NCBI GenBank assembly: GCA_001775355.1 | Contig: MEWM01000089.1 | Span: forward strand, 1-5,393 | Source: a candidate division Zixibacteria bacterium RBG_16_43_9 | GTDB lineage: Bacteria > Zixibacteria > MSB-5A5 > RBG-16-43-9 | Length of the DNA: 5,393 nt | Direction: 5' to 3' | In this document: positions 4,930-5,393 of the stretch, piece after piece | Position numbering within the stretch: position 1 is the first letter of the stretch | Layout of the letters: each line of letters opens with the position of its first letter | Notes under the pieces: model-generated | Seen by the model: the letters and a program-made list of their open reading frames with translations, nothing else | What the model was told of the DNA's origin: nothing | Database searches by the model: none | Program-made: the position numbers and the translations under genes

Positions 4930-5393
4930 CTACTTTTTAATGGCAATCTGACGCCAGGCTATAAGATTACCTTTCCTGCCTTTACTATTTAAGTCTTCAA
5001 CTGAAACGGAAAGAAAATACTCACCCTCAGGGATTTTCTTCGGGATTTGAATGGGAGAGGTTAAAATAGCTCTGGATAACCCTGTTTTTTCGCCTGAGGA
5101 AAAAATCAGATAACCGCTTTCTTTCAGACCCTTCTTTTGTCTGCCTTCGACTATAAATATCGCCGCAGTGTCTTTGACAATTTGAAGTGGTCCCATCTCC
5201 ACCACAGGCTTCTTTCTGGATTCCTTAATGGGGTAAAGTCGGCAAGTGATTAAGTAGGAATACTTTCCGAACTCATCAGAGATGAAATTATCGGTTCTGA
5301 ACTCAAAATACGGATAGACTATGTCGCCAGGTGAAAAAACTGAGAATGGATTATCCATAATCTTGATATTTCCCTGGCGACAGATCCAGGGTA
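4930..5393 (-). CDS. Uncharacterised protein, C-terminal part, possibly GWxTD-like; 5' end outside window
   Basis: The frame is open on the minus strand from the right edge to the TAG at 4930-4932. An ATG at 5358 exists, but the codons before it (PWICRQGNIKI) contain no stop and no strong ribosome site, so the protein probably starts beyond the window. The visible part is beta-rich: FSPGDIVYPYFEF, then SYLITCRLYPIKE, then VVEMGPLQIVKDTA, then PEGEYFLSVSVEDLNSKG, ending AWRQIAIKK. Alternating strands with a final 'EGEYFLSVSVEDL' strand suggest an immunoglobulin-like or similar beta domain. The pattern recalls the C-terminal region of GWxTD-domain proteins, but the GWxTD motif itself is not in view, so this is a weak guess. 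It is convergent with thiD2, with 121 nt between the stops. Confidence 0.75.
   Translation of the reverse strand, partial: PWICRQGNIKIMDNPFSVFSPGDIVYPYFEFRTDNFISDEFGKYSYLITCRLYPIKESRKKPVVEMGPLQIVKDTAAIFIVEGRQKKGLKESGYLIFSSGEKTGLSRAILTSPIQIPKKIPEGEYFLSVSVEDLNSKGRKGNLIAWRQIAIKK

Overview
The window reads as about 5.4 kb of chromosome from a bacterium of moderate GC content. The evidence is ordinary coding density, Shine-Dalgarno-led genes, and noncoding gaps filled with short palindromic repeats rather than phage or transposon genes. A TPR protein with a FlgO/TolB-like N-terminal region, a possible GWxTD-like secreted protein fragment, a stand-alone ThiD2 and mosaic palindromic repeats together suggest a little-cultivated lineage, for example FCB-type or candidate-phylum bacteria. 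That placement is inference from gene style only; no rRNA or other marker is present.

Layout, left to right. (1) Positions 1-1799 (+) hold the 3' part of a large TPR protein whose start lies upstream of the window. (2) Positions 1866-2072 (+) hold a 68-residue protein of unknown function with an exceptionally complete Shine-Dalgarno sequence. (3) Positions 2073-2319 are noncoding, with a perfect 15-bp inverted repeat, an AT-rich stretch that may hold a promoter, and a perfect 10-bp palindrome in the leader of the next gene. (4) gcvT (2320-3417, +) is followed 18 nt later by a ComB-family phosphatase gene (3436-4155, +); the two are probably co-transcribed. (5) Positions 4156-4388 are noncoding and densely folded: a composite element of nested palindromes, bounded by two inverted copies of one hairpin, then a CCCTCTCCC-type palindrome. 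(6) thiD2 (4389-4808, +) encodes a small HMP-phosphate kinase of thiamin synthesis. (7) Positions 4809-4929 are noncoding and hold a degenerate dispersed repeat and a weak compound hairpin. (8) Positions 4930-5393 (-) hold the 3' part of a convergent gene of uncertain function that runs off the right edge.

The genes do not form one pathway. gcvT belongs to glycine cleavage and one-carbon supply, the ComB homologue to sulfolactate chemistry or an unassigned phosphatase role, and thiD2 to thiamin synthesis. I found no defence, CRISPR, phage or transposase system and no tRNA or rRNA gene. The most distinctive signal is the composite palindromic element at 4151-4305. Its two end hairpins differ at four positions that form two compensatory base-pair changes, so the fold itself appears to be under selection. 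The second is the internal two-fold repeat visible in the ThiD2 protein.
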